Assembly (NCBI GenBank): GCA_004335835.1
Contig: RWJK01001844.1
Span: forward strand, 33,559-97,558
From: Scenedesmus sp. ARA3
Taxonomy: Eukaryota; Chlorophyta; Chlorophyceae; Sphaeropleales; Scenedesmaceae
Length of the DNA stretch: 64,000 bases
Direction of reading: 5' to 3'
The notes beneath the pieces are model-generated. The model saw only the letters and a list, made by a program, of their open reading frames with translations, was not told the DNA's origin and did not search any database. Shown piece by piece: positions 12,914 to 29,163 of the stretch (within the stretch, counting starts at the first letter, position 1; each line of letters begins with the position of its first letter). The translations under genes and the position numbers were made by a program.

Positions 12914-14325
12914 ATGAAAGCGTCAGCAGCGCTGCCTTTATTTGTCTTAGCCTTCTTTGCAGCGTCAGCAGCAGCCTGTAGCAGCTGTGGCACCAGCCGC
13001 TTCCCCACACCAAGTGCATGCGTTGTCAGCGGGACAACTGTGGATCCAAAAGCAGAGGGCTGCTGCGCAGACATCGAGGCTGTCACCCTGCTGAGCCGCA
13101 TTCTAGATGAGCTTGGCGGCAGTGCATATGAGGCCACTAAGGCCACAGTGGACAAAGGCAACAGCCCGTTTGGCGCTGCCATACTTAGCAACGAGGGCCC
13201 TGGCTACCCTCTGCTGTATGCTGACGCAAACCAGGTGGGACAACACAGCGGCAGCAGCAACAGCAGCAGCAGCAGCCAGAACCTGGATGTGATGTACCTT
13301 GGTATGGCGACCGCTATGTGCGGCAGCAGTACGTCATGCACGGCACAACAAGTATGTCACACAGCGCCGGTCCTCCAAACGCAGCTGCGGCACAAGGCTC
13401 AGCGCTGCTCCGCTTGCCGCATCAAGCTGGCTGCTGTTCCACGCTAGTATTTTTTCCTTGCTATAACCTAAACCTCTTGCCTTGCTCTGCTTCCACTTGG
13501 GCCTGCAGGTGCAGACCGCCAAGACGCCCACCGCGCACGGCGAGATCTCCACCATCAACGGATTCTTCCAGACGGTGCCGGATGCGCAGCGCCTGCCTGC
13601 TGCCGACACCATCTTCCTGGCCACACACCAGCCCTGCTCGCTGTGCATGAGCGGCCTGGCCTTTGCAGGCTTCAGGTGATGCCGCAGTTTAGCAGACCGC
13701 TCAGCAGCTGCAACTTGTAGCTAGTGGATCCTGTACAGCCGGCCCTGCTACCTGTGCATAATGATGACAGTGCTCTTGTAAGCCATATGTTTTCGGCAGT
13801 TGCACAGGGGCTGATTGAGACAATCTTGCATCAATTGAACTGCCTCAATGGCCGCGCCAAAGCATGAGCTGCAAAATCTTGCAGGGCAGCAGTGTGTTGC
13901 TGGCCTCATGTGCTCTGCTGCTCTGCATGTGTGCTAGTCACTAGTTGCTGAGGCCTGATTATATACCCGCCGGTGCTGCTGTGTGGTGTGTATTACCTGC
14001 CTGCAGGCGTGTGTTCTACGCCTTTGACTACGAGATGTCCATCAATGGGGGTGGCGACGCAGGTGGGGCGCAGGCCCCCACTCACCAGGGCACAGGGAAT
14101 TAGGGGGCAGCAGCAGCTGTTGCAATGCAGGCAGTCATCTACCAAGCATGCTCAAGCGAATTCAGAAGCCATTCAAATGCTGCGATGCCACAGCGTCGAT
14201 AGCGGTTGAATGAGCTGCTACATCCGCAGTTACTGACACACAATTTCCAACCACCCATCCATCATTCACCCTGCCTGCCAGCTGAATCTGCTGCAACACC
14301 TCTACCCTGCTGCTGCTGCCGCCGC

Positions 14326-14365
<40 letters not shown>

Positions 14366-14746
14366 GCAGGCGACATCCTGGACGCCGTCGTCATCGAGGA
14401 GGTCTTCACAGCCAGCTGCGGCCATGTGGACCACACCAACGGCATGTTCACCATGATCCCCGTACAAGCAGCGCTGCAAATGCTGCCCTGCGGCAACGAC
14501 AAATCCATTGCTGCTGCGCTGCGCAGTGAGCAGCAGCGCTTTGACAACATTAAGGAGAAGTATGCGGAGCTGGGGCGGGTGTTCCAGGAGCGCATGGCAG
14601 CAGCGGGCGGCGGCGGCAGTGGGATTCAGCTGCTGGCGAAGGCGTGCGTGGGCTGCAAGCCTTATCCAAGGCAGGAGTGCGTGAGGCCCGGCTATGATCC
14701 CAACGCTGACGCAAGCACAGCAGCAGCCGGCAAGGAGGAGCTGTGA
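12914..14746 (+). CDS. Secreted cytidine-deaminase-fold (CMP/dCMP deaminase-like) protein (4 exons, 306 aa)
   Basis: Exons 12914-13234, 13509-13675, 14007-14062 and 14370-14746 join in phase to 921 nt. The N-terminus MKASAALPLFVLAFFAASAA is a clear signal peptide followed by a cysteine-rich stretch. The zinc site of the deaminase superfamily is present: TAHGEIS (H117, G118, catalytic E119) and ATHQPCSLCMSGLAF (C150, C153). The middle position is Gly rather than the usual Ala of HAE. The segment before the motif, GNSPFGAAIL, matches the first strand of CMP/dCMP deaminases. The C-terminal part after about residue 245 has four cysteines and no recognised domain. Substrate is unknown; a nucleoside or base hydrolase acting outside the cell or in a secretory compartment fits the signal peptide. 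Confidence 0.85.
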
Positions 14747-20247
<5,501 letters not shown>

Positions 20248-20353
20248 TGCTGATGTGTCTGCATGGCACATAGGTGTGCTGAATATCCTTATGAATATGT
20301 ACCGGGCAGCTTGGTTGCCGGGCCGGGCCGGGCTGCAGGAGCCATGTAGCGGG

Positions 20354-20482
20354 CGGCCTGTCCACATTGTGGACGTCGGTGTTATGACGCAGGACGCGCG
20401 GCAGCGCAGCGCACGTGTTCTGCACCGCGTGAAGTGCAAGCAGACGGACACTGCGGAGCGGCATGTGGCTAGAGCTACATGA
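20354..20482 (+). repeat. Diverged copy of the amidohydrolase C-terminal exon in the 3' flank
   Basis: The frame here reads MTQDARQRSARVLHRVKCKQ, against [20 protein letters not shown] at the true C-terminus (ending 20247). The copy lies about 200 nt beyond the stop codon and lacks an upstream acceptor, so it is probably non-coding. Confidence 0.8.
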
Positions 20483-20662
20483 CTTTGTCTTTGAAGCGCT
20501 TGGCAGTTGCCACCTTATGCGACAGCGCAGTGTGGCACTGGTGCGGGTTGACATGTGCCTGTGATGGCAGCCGTTTGACTGGTACACCTGATGGCATGGG
20601 CGGTCAGGGTTTTGAGCGATTGTGTTGCACCTCACGTCAGTTGGCTGCCCTGGCACAGTACG

Positions 20663-20667
20663 TGTAA
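20663..20667 (+). terminator. TGTAA candidate poly(A) signal of the amidohydrolase gene
   Basis: TGTAA lies 416 nt beyond the stop. If used, the partial exon copy at 20354-20482 would lie in the 3' UTR. Confidence 0.35.
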
Positions 20668-20803
20668 CCATTGACACAGATTTGCACAGCACCTCAGCTA
20701 GTAGGTCCGCCACCCAAAAACAAACTCACAGGCCATTCCGCCCAATTCACTGCTGCCCACCCTGCCATCATATGAAGGTGCATGAACTCCTAAAACCAGT
20801 GTA

Positions 20804-20808
20804 TTACA
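20804..20808 (-). terminator. TGTAA poly(A) signal candidate of the GPKOW gene
   Basis: TTACA on the + strand reads TGTAA on the - strand, 23 nt downstream of the GPKOW stop codon. Confidence 0.5.
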
Positions 20809-20830
20809 TTGCCGGTATAGCACCTTGCGC

Positions 20831-21622
20831 TCAGAACTCCTCCTCCTCCAGCTGCCCCATGAACTGTGCCACGTCATCCAGCTGCAGCCGCACCACCTCC
20901 ATGTCACCCACTAGCTGCAGCGCAGCAGCACCGCTGGCCAAACTGACCTGCAGCAGCCGGCCCCGCCGGCCCTTGTGCTGCCCGGCCACCACCATCACAG
21001 CAGCACCCGCCTCTTTTGGCACCACTGTCTCAAGCTGCTCCTGGTGAGCAGCTACCACCTGCCTGCTGTCTTCAAGGCGCAATTCACAGCTGCCATCAGG
21101 AGCAACATCTAGCACCGTGCCTTTTTTCAGGTACAGCTTGCCACCTCCCAGCCGCTTGTCAACCACGCGCACTCGGATCAGCTGCGCCAGCCAGAGCTGC
21201 GACGGCGGCAGCACACGCTGCCGCTGCTGCTGCTGCCGCTGGCGGCTGCTGTCCGGATCACTCTCCCTGCTGCTGCGCTGCTGCCTGTCCCTCTCCCTGT
21301 CCCTGTCTCTGCTGCGGCTGCGGCTGCGGCGGTCTCTGCTGCTACGATGCCGCTGCTCATCGCTGCCACCCCTATTCCTATCCCTATCCTTGTCTCTGCT
21401 GCGCTCCTTGTGCCTTTCTTGCTCTCTGTCCCTGTCTCTGTCTCTGCTGCCTTCCCGCGCGCCCTCTCGCTGCTGCTTGTCTGGCCGGCTGCTGCCGTTT
21501 GCTGCTGCTGCTGCTGCTGCCGGCCTGCTGCGGTCTCCCCTCTCCCCCAGCTCCTCTGCTGCCACCTCCACCACCTCGTGAGAGGGCAGCAGCTCAACCA
21601 GCACACGGCCAGGGCCTGCGGC

Positions 21623-21659
<37 letters not shown>

Positions 21660-23006
21660 ACAAGGCAGGCAAGACGAGCAAATTAAGTCACTGTGCAGCA
21701 ACACTGCCGTTGCTTCACTGCGCCAGGATGCAACAAATGTTGCACAGCAGCTGCGCTGCCATGCATGACTTTCAGCGCACCACACAACACACATGGTGTG
21801 CAATGCACATGCAACGCTGCTCACACAGTCCAACCAGAAACATCACCTTGTTCAGCCAGGCCCGCTGCCACCCACCACTGCGCTGCTTGCCACCTTGCCG
21901 CAACACCCCCTCACACAAGCTTAAACCGCACCAAACACACTCACTGCTGCTGCCCTCGTCCTTCCCTAGCAGCCCCTTCACAACACGCCGTACCGCACAC
22001 CGCATCGCCTTGCCCGCTGCAGGCCCCACCGTCAGGCTCGCCCGCGGCACCAGCGCCTCGTCAAGGCCCACACACAAACAACCACCAAAAAGACAGCTTG
22101 GCCAGCACCCCAGACCCTTGCGCACCCACTACATTGCTGTACACCAGAGCACAGCCACAACAACACTCACCGCTGCTGCCCTCTGCAGCTGGGCGCATTT
22201 CCTTGACCATACATGCCAGCCCCTCGTGCCGCCCCGCCACCAGCCGCATCGCCTTGCCCACTGCAGGCCCCGCCATCAGGCTTGACCGCGGCACCAGCGC
22301 CTCGTCAAGGCCCACACGGTGGCGCACGCTGCCGTCTGCTGCTGGCGCTGCCACTAAATCTTGTTTGGGCTTGTCACCTGAAGAGGAAGGAAGAGAGCAG
22401 CCGGAACAGCACAACCAGTCAACTATATTGCAAGTGTGCGCGTGTGTCTGCTGGCGCTGCCTCTAGGTCCAGCTTGGGCTTGTCACCTGCGTAGTGTTGA
22501 ATTGTAAAAGGCAGCAGCAGGTGCAACACAGTGGGTGAGCGGGGGGTGGCTGCTGGCGCTGCCGCCAGGTCCTGCTTGGGCTTGTCACCTGACGATGGTG
22601 AGAAACAGGGTGAAACAGCAGGCATGGCAGCACCAGTAGCGGCAGTTAGAAGTGCGCTGCAGGCTGTGAACAGGTGCGAGTTCAAGTTGCTTGTAAGAGC
22701 ACAAGCACACTGCCGTCTGCTGCTGACGCTGCCACCTAGTCCCTGCTTCGGCTTGTCGCCTGGCAGTGGTGGGAGGAAATGAGCAGCCAGGACAGCACAG
22801 CCAGTTGCAGCAGTCGGTGGTGTGCTGCAGGCTAAGAACAGGTGCAAGCATTGCGATGCAAACAAAACCCCTTCACTTTCACCACCTTGCATTTGCAACC
22901 CCTTCACTTTCACCACCTTGCATGCGTGCGCTGGACATCCTGCATTGTACTGGTCTGACTGCAGCTGCATGCAAGCTCTGCTGTTATTGTGCAGCCGCTG
23001 ATCTCA

Positions 23007-23039
<33 letters not shown>

Positions 23040-24577
23040 GCTCACCCATCTTGCGCGGCCGCTTGTCTGGTGGTGGCGTCACCGGGTTGGCTCCTAGGCC
23101 CAGCCTGTCAGGGCGGCGGATGGTCTGCTTGGGCTCCACCAGCTACAGGGGGGGGGGGAGGGACAGGGGGCGGCAGCAAACAAGCAGTGCGGCAGTTTCA
23201 TCACAGGAAAGTGCACCATCTGTCTGTCATCAACACACACAGCGCACACGCTGATCAGGGCGGCGGATGGTCTGCTTGGGCTCCACCAGCTGCAGGCACG
23301 GCACGTACCAGACAGAAATGCAGCAGTCGTCATTGCGTGGGGAGCCGTTGCGTTATCGCTGTGGTGTTCGTGACACGGTGCTGATACCGAGGGTTGCACG
23401 AGGAGTCCATGAAAAAGAGGCAGGTTGACTGGATCAACATAAACTGGTTGCACACTGCAGCTGCAAGCGGGGCAAACTCATAGGCCAATGCTGCCTAGCC
23501 AGCCGCTGCGCAGCCCTGCTATCCACCTGGCGCTTGCGGCCCCCTTGCCATCTGCCCAGCCCAGCCCAGCCCAACCAGCCACCCCCCAAGGAGCACCGCC
23601 GCATGGCTGCAATCAACACACAGCGTCTACATATGTGTATCGGCTGGCAGGCCGATGGCTTAAAACGTGACAAGGCTGAACCCCACCTGTCGCTTGCGGC
23701 CCACGCCCTGGCCGTCCGCCCAGCCCAGGCCCCGCAGCAGTGCCTTGCCAAACTCCTCCACAGGCATGGACTCGTAGTCCTGGGGGATATAAAAGCAGAA
23801 GACACACAACAGCGCAGGCTGTCAGTTGCACTTCAAAAATAGTGAGCGCAGCGCCTTGCCAAACTCCTCCACTGGCATGGACTCGTAGTCCTGCGAAGAG
23901 GCGGGACGGAGGGAAAACGGCAGCATGGGACAGGACAGCACAGGTTGACAGTCACTCAGATGTATGATGTTATAGCAAGCAGCGCCTTGCTAAACTCCTC
24001 CAGAGGCTTGGACTCGTAGTCCTGGGGTGGCAGGGGGGCCAAAGGGGAGGGGGAACACGACAGCACAGCACAACTTGTTGGTTGCAACATGAGCATCAGC
24101 GTAGAGCACATGTGTTGGCTTGCAGAAGCATATCGCCGTCTTCTGCCCTGAAAGCAGTGCAGCCAAGCAGCAGTTTCTGCTGTTGTGTGCCTCCCTGCAG
24201 CTCACCACCACCATTCTTGCTACTGCTGCAGCTGCTGCCCGCTGCCCACCCCACCCACCTTCTACTTGTACGCCTTCCACTGCTGCTGCTGCTGCTGCTG
24301 CTGCTGCCTCCTCACCTCCACAGTGGCCTCGTCAGGCAGCGCTTCCAGATCATCCCGCAGCTGCTGCCAACCCCAACCCACTTACCACTTGTACGGCTTC
24401 CACTGCTGCTGCCGCTGCTGCTGCTGCTGCCACAAAGGCGCCTCACCTCCACTGTAGCTTCGTCAGGCAGCGCTTCCAGGTCATCCCTCAGCTGCTGCGC
24501 CTCATCGCCACGCCGCACAGGCACCATGGGCCCTGCTGCTGCTGCTGTTGCTGCTGCTGCCGCCTCGCCAGCCTCAT

Positions 24578-24608
<31 letters not shown>

Positions 24609-24978
24609 TGTATCCTTCGGCTGCCTCAGCTGCAGGCCGTAGCTGGTGAGGCCAGGCACATCAGGCTTGGCTGCCTTCTCATACCTGTCATCTGCCTTGC
24701 CTGTGATTGCTGCTGAGCTGGATTCCGGCACAAACGTAGGCACAAACTTGCCGACACCTGTCTTGTAGGTGTTCTCCAAGGCCGGAATGACATGCTGCCG
24801 CCGCTCACTTGCAGAGGGCTCAGCAGCCTGTATGACGCTGCCTGCCACGCCAGTGATCAGCTGCCGGTCTTCGCTTTGCTCCTTGACGTTTACTGCCACC
24901 TTGGCGCGGGCCTTGCCTGCGATTTTGAAGCCCAGGTTCAGGCCGCCCTGCTGGGCCGGCTGCTTGCCGTCATCAGCC

Positions 24979-24980
<2 letters not shown>
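20831..24980 (-). CDS. GPKOW: GPKOW/MOS2 G-patch and KOW domain RNA-binding protein (5 exons, 571 aa)
   Basis: On the complement the exons are 24980-24447, 23779-23687, 23142-23046, 22377-22171 and 21615-20831, joining in phase to 1716 nt. Exon 2 (residues 179-209) is the G-patch core, with VEEFGKALLRGLGWADGQGV. A first KOW-like segment, VGKAMRLVAGRHEGLACMVK, lies at about 281-300. An RS/RD/RE-rich region spans about 345-415. The second KOW, GAAVMVVAGQHKGRRGRLLQ, starts near 514, and the tail is acidic (LEEEEF). This order matches human GPKOW and Arabidopsis MOS2, nuclear proteins tied to the spliceosome (Spp2/DHX16 partner) and, in plants, to miRNA maturation and immunity. The start codon is directly preceded by fourteen CAG triplets in the 5' leader. 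Every intron contains partial copies of its flanking exons, listed separately. Confidence 0.93.
21938..22072 (-). repeat. Diverged copy of most of GPKOW exon 4 inside intron 4
   Basis: The - strand frame reads GLDEALVPRASLTVGPAAGK, compared with GLDEALVPRSSLMAGPAVGK in exon 4 (22171-22377). The KOW-like part has decayed and the donor end is poorly kept. Confidence 0.8.
22448..22486 (-). repeat. GPKOW exon 4 acceptor-side copy 1
   Basis: On the - strand CAG is followed by GTGACAAGCCCAAGCTGGAC (frame GDKPKLDLEAAPA), a copy of the exon 4 start GDKPKQDLVAAPA at 22377. Confidence 0.85.
22550..22588 (-). repeat. GPKOW exon 4 acceptor-side copy 2
   Basis: The frame reads GDKPKQDLAAAPA directly after a CAG acceptor. 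The homology stops after about 39 nt. Confidence 0.85.
22709..22759 (-). repeat. GPKOW exon 4 acceptor-side copy 3
   Basis: A longer but more diverged copy (frame begins GDKPKQGLG) that also keeps the following CAGCAGACGGCAGTGTG segment of exon 4. Confidence 0.8.
23256..23289 (-). repeat. GPKOW exon 3 acceptor-side copy
   Basis: The first 34 nt of exon 3 (23109-23142) is repeated without mismatch in intron 2. The copy has a CTGCAG acceptor, whereas the exon contiguous with the rest of the coding sequence has CTGTAG. Confidence 0.9.
23527..23560 (-). repeat. GPKOW exon 2 donor-side copy
   Basis: The end of exon 2 with its GTGG donor (23683-23723) is repeated about 160 nt further into intron 2, in diverged form. 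Confidence 0.7.
23853..23890 (-). repeat. GPKOW exon 2 acceptor-side copy 1
   Basis: On the - strand CAG precedes the frame DYESMPVEEFGKA, a copy of the exon 2 start at 23779. Confidence 0.9.
23984..24021 (-). repeat. GPKOW exon 2 acceptor-side copy 2
   Basis: The frame reads DYESKPLEEFSKA after a CAG acceptor, a second and more diverged copy of the exon 2 start. Confidence 0.9.
24311..24368 (-). repeat. GPKOW exon 1 donor-side copy
   Basis: The last 53 nt of exon 1 (24447-24499) and its GTGAG donor are repeated 131 nt into intron 1. The copy lies in a different frame from exon 1 if read through. Confidence 0.88.

Positions 24981-25023
<43 letters not shown>
24981..25023 (-). repeat. (CAG)14 run abutting the GPKOW start codon
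   Basis: Fourteen CAG triplets on the - strand run directly into the ATG at 24980, so they should be in the 5' UTR. They could affect leader structure or start-site choice, but no regulatory role is shown by the sequence. Confidence 0.9.
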
Positions 25024-25024
<1 letters not shown>

Positions 25025-28000
25025 CACAGCAGCTGGAGCAGCTGGTTGAGGATGCTACTCAGCTGGTGCTGAGGTGAGTCTTGCGGGTTGTTGATGGGGT
25101 CTCTGGGCGGTGCTGCTGCATAGACAGCACAAGGACAGACGCTAAGCCAGCCGGTGCAGCAGGCGAGTTGCTGTCTGTGCTAACAGTCCTGGGAGAAGTG
25201 AGTATGAAGACAATAGCTTAACGAGTCACCAGGCATGCCAGTTGCTGTCTTACCACTGCAAGTGTGTTGCAGGACAGCTGCTGCAGAACGCCACTGCTGC
25301 TGCTGGTGCTGCTGCTGCACTTGCGTGGGCGCCCTATGTACGCTTTGAAAGGTTTCAATCAACTTTGATATTACTGCGATGATGACACCGCGCTGTCATA
25401 CCTGCAGCGTCTGATCAAACTACCAGGTGCACTCCGTGTTCTCCTGCTGATCGGCAGAGCAGGGTTATGCAGAGCTCCACGCGATGCAAGGAGAAGCTTA
25501 ATCGCTGTCCGAGCTCGTGAGCAAATCGTCTGCCTATTGTATTGACATGGCATGCCAGCAGGGCTTGCTGCTCCAGGTCCTGCTGCTGAGCAGTGTGCAA
25601 TCAACTCCAAAGCTTTTGCTGCTGGCTTGCAGCAATTTGTGGGTGCTCAAGGCTACTTGTGAGTTGGTATCATCAGGCACGGCCTGTACTGTTTGTGCTC
25701 AGGTGACAGTTACAGACGACCGTTACACCCCAAAACCTGGTCAATAACGACACATAGTAGTACAAGAGCATGTGACAGAACCGCTTCCCGCCAAGCTTGT
25801 CATGATAGTATGTCAGCATGCTGAACCAAACACCTTATGCAACGCAGTCGCATGGCTGGACCAAGGGGCCGGTAGCTAGCCGTAGTGGATCATCACCGGT
25901 GCTGGTCCCAAGAGGCGCCCAGATACTGTTGTGATACCTGTCAGCACAGCTGCCAGCGCAGCACGTGCCCCACCCCACTTGCCCTTGCCGCAAACAGACA
26001 ACAATGCCACCCGCCAACAACATGCCATTCAGTGTAGTACGCATTAATGCGTACTACACTGACGCACAATATTGTGCGGTGTGCAGGGGGCCGTACAACA
26101 CCGAACTTGAGACCTGCCTCACGCCACTGGCGCAGATGGCATCTGCAGCTGATAATGTCAGGCAACACCTGCCAAAACTGCCGTACGCACGCATAGCGCA
26201 GTATGCAGGGCGTCAAATAGTAACAAAAGCGAACACTGCCCTGCGCCATCTGCAGCTGCCACCCAGCATCCCCTACTTGAGCCCCCAAGCCCCTTCCAAG
26301 GCAAACCCTGCCACCCTGCTGTCAGGCTGCGCAAGCCTCCACACAGCTTGCCTAGGAGTCAAACCAACACACAAGGTTTTGATACGCCCTTCGCCGGTTG
26401 TCAGCACTGAGCACAGCCACCAGTTGACTTTTCTGCTTGCCGCATTACAATGCAGCCGACAGGAGCAAACTGATATATGGCACGCTGCGACAGCTGTCAA
26501 GAACCTGCCGTCAACAACAAGCTTACTGCATAAATCCCATCAGTTTGTGATGATACAGACATCTATAACAACTATTATGAAAGTCTGCTGACATCTGAGT
26601 GGTGGCGCATCAGCCATCAGCCTTTGACCGACCGACTCCGCTGCAGGCTGTCATCCCACAGCAAAACCCCATCACTGATCGAAAGCAGGGCATACAGCCT
26701 AGTAACAACACGGCCATGCACTGAGCCCTGCCCAAACAACCTAACAAGGCGGCCCTGCACTGAACCCTGTTCAAACAAATCAGCCTTATAGTTCTGTCAG
26801 CGAGCATCGCAGTCAATAGAGGTAAATAATGAAACGGTGCTAAGTAACAGGTACAGTAGGCAGAAAGGTAAGTAACTATGTGAGCGTGAGCATGTCACAT
26901 CATGTGCCACAGTGACAAGCATGCAGCACCAGCTGCAGGCTCCATAGACTGCCGCGAAGCTGGCACATTCAGGAGCTGCTGCCCAACACTACTGAAACTG
27001 TCACACATGCTTGGCCCGCTGCTTTTCTGCAGCACGGGGCACTGTAGTGGACATGACCACACAAAGGCCGATGCAGACATCCTTGCATGAGCCATGCCTG
27101 GAGGTACACCGACATTGTCATTCACTACAGCAGACTGCTTTGACAGTGATAGGCGCGAGAGAAGCTACCCGCACCCGAGCATCGGTGTCATTCATTGGTG
27201 GGTCCTGCAGACGCCACAGGCAGGCACAGCACGCCATACTACAGCTGGCCAAGCAGCGTGACACACCTCTGCTGAGTCAACCACTGCTGCTGGCAGGGCT
27301 GTCAGCAGTGCACGCTACCTTCCAATGCCGTGTACCTCCTGCTACTACTGCAAATGGACAGTGTCCTCATGTTGAGTCCATGCAAGCTGTTGTAGCACAC
27401 AGCCACACACCTGCATGAGCATATGTGCACCCCTCATGGTCTGGTGTTGACACACGACAGGTCAGCAACCGCCGGGGCAAACCCCGTGTACGTTCAACAG
27501 TAGTGAATGCAGCGGCCGCACATCAAGTGCTGTCTAGGCAGCGACTGCTGCCTGCACAAATCCACCGCGCTGATTGAGCTGAGGTTGTGCAGCAGCCGTG
27601 CAGCAGCAAACACTGCAGCAATGCACTTTCCAGCACGCTGGCATGAGTCATGCCGCATGACTGCTATGCAGCCGTAGGCTACAGTCCTGCCACCAGGATT
27701 TGCGTCCAGCCAACACAGCAGCACAAAGCCAATGACTGATTGCCCAGAACAGCCCCACACACAGCACCCGTGCCTGCAACACCGGCAGAAAGGCAATCCG
27801 TCATGTGCTTTCCTGCAAGCCCTGTACCCAAAAGGCAAGCAGAGCCAGCACACCACAGCTGCAGATCATCCAACAGACGCACATTGTGCTTCCATACAGC
27901 GGTCCGCACGGCATAAATGGGCCCTGCATTTTCATCAATGCTCCTCATGACTAGCATTGCCTGCTGCTTAAGCGTGCTGCTAATGCGCATGCACTGCCAG

Positions 28001-29163
28001 CCTGATTCCTTTGGCAACCATGCCACAGAGCGAAACCCCAAGCCAATTAACAACGTCTAGAGCTAATGATGTATGGTGTGCTAATCGCTGGGATGTAAGC
28101 TGGTCTCCAGTCAAACTGTGCTGCTGTCAGCTGTTTACTTAACTGCTGCCCCTACTGCTGTGTGACGTCGACAGAGCCTGCAAACAGTCAACGGAATAGT
28201 CAACAGAGCCAACTGATGTCCCTGGCCAATGCACAAGTATTGCTGCAACTGGAGCCGCCTCTACAAACAGAAAGCACTGCAAGTGCGCAGTCATGAGGGC
28301 TGCCAAGTCATACTACTCATAGTACATACCAACCCATACGTATAGCTGATGTGACGCATACGCACACACAAACATTGCAAAAAAGCACACACACATTGCA
28401 AAGTGATGCGTCTAAGTGCCTCAGTGCAGAGGCAGGAGGAGCTCTACCAAGCTCGACACCCGCACCGCTGCTGCACCGCCACCAAGCTCGACCACAACGT
28501 GCAACAGTGACTGCTGCAGCGGCCTGAGCAGACTGTGCTGGTATGGCAACGATCCCATTCAGGTGCAGTAGTGCTTGTCACAACAGTACTAGCAGCCAAG
28601 CATGGTACAGAGTGTGAACTGCTCAGCAGCACGCAGCACAAGGGCGATACTTATGGTATGCATCTGCCGCTGGCACTTGCTAACAGCTGCACTCTGCACT
28701 GCGTAGTAACTACCCTGCGCCATGAACCACACACCACGAGATGCAGCCGCCAGCGCGTCATGCTTCTGATGTTGGCAACAGTAAACAAACACCAAGCATG
28801 CTGCTGCACCACAGAGTGCAAAGACCCGTGCTGTTATGCATGCACGATGATGCATCCTCACAGTCAGGGCATTGGCTTGCAGCCAGTCTCTCCGCTGACG
28901 CCAGGTGTGGCTGTTGTCAAGGGCCAGTCTTCGCACTGAGTGGATGGCCGCTCATCGCCCCAAGCAGTCACCGCCACCCTGCACACACCGCAGCACGGAA
29001 AACGTGGCAAGCAAGGTGTCACAATCACCACCAAACGCAATACAAGGTGCGATAGCAGCAGTGCCAGATGCGTCAACAGGGAATATTCTCGCATTAATGC
29101 ACCAGCCCATGCCACTGCCCAGCGGTGTCTTTCAGCTTTTCAGGTACATATACATTAGTCAAG
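25024..29163. other. 4.1 kb region without a supported gene
   Basis: No frame shows recognisable protein features or spliced continuity. The longest open frame is about 195 codons from an ATG near 26003 and has no recognisable motif. Triplet runs are fewer than in the genic parts, and base composition is more even. The left end should hold the GPKOW promoter and the right end the 3' flank of the - strand membrane protein gene. A 34 bp perfect palindrome lies at 26029-26062. Confidence 0.45.
26029..26062. repeat. 34 bp perfect palindrome
   Basis: Two 17 bp arms (TCAGTGTAGTACGCATT and its reverse complement) meet without a spacer at 26045/26046. Confidence 0.98.

Noticed and set aside
20255..20482. 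Possible separate small protein after the amidohydrolase gene
   Set aside because: Its only similarity is to the C-terminus of that enzyme, so it is a diverged exon copy and not an independent gene.
26003..26591. Open frame of about 195 codons on the + strand in the gene-poor region
   Set aside because: No recognisable domain, no splice partners, and it runs through the palindrome at 26029. The length is not exceptional for this base composition.
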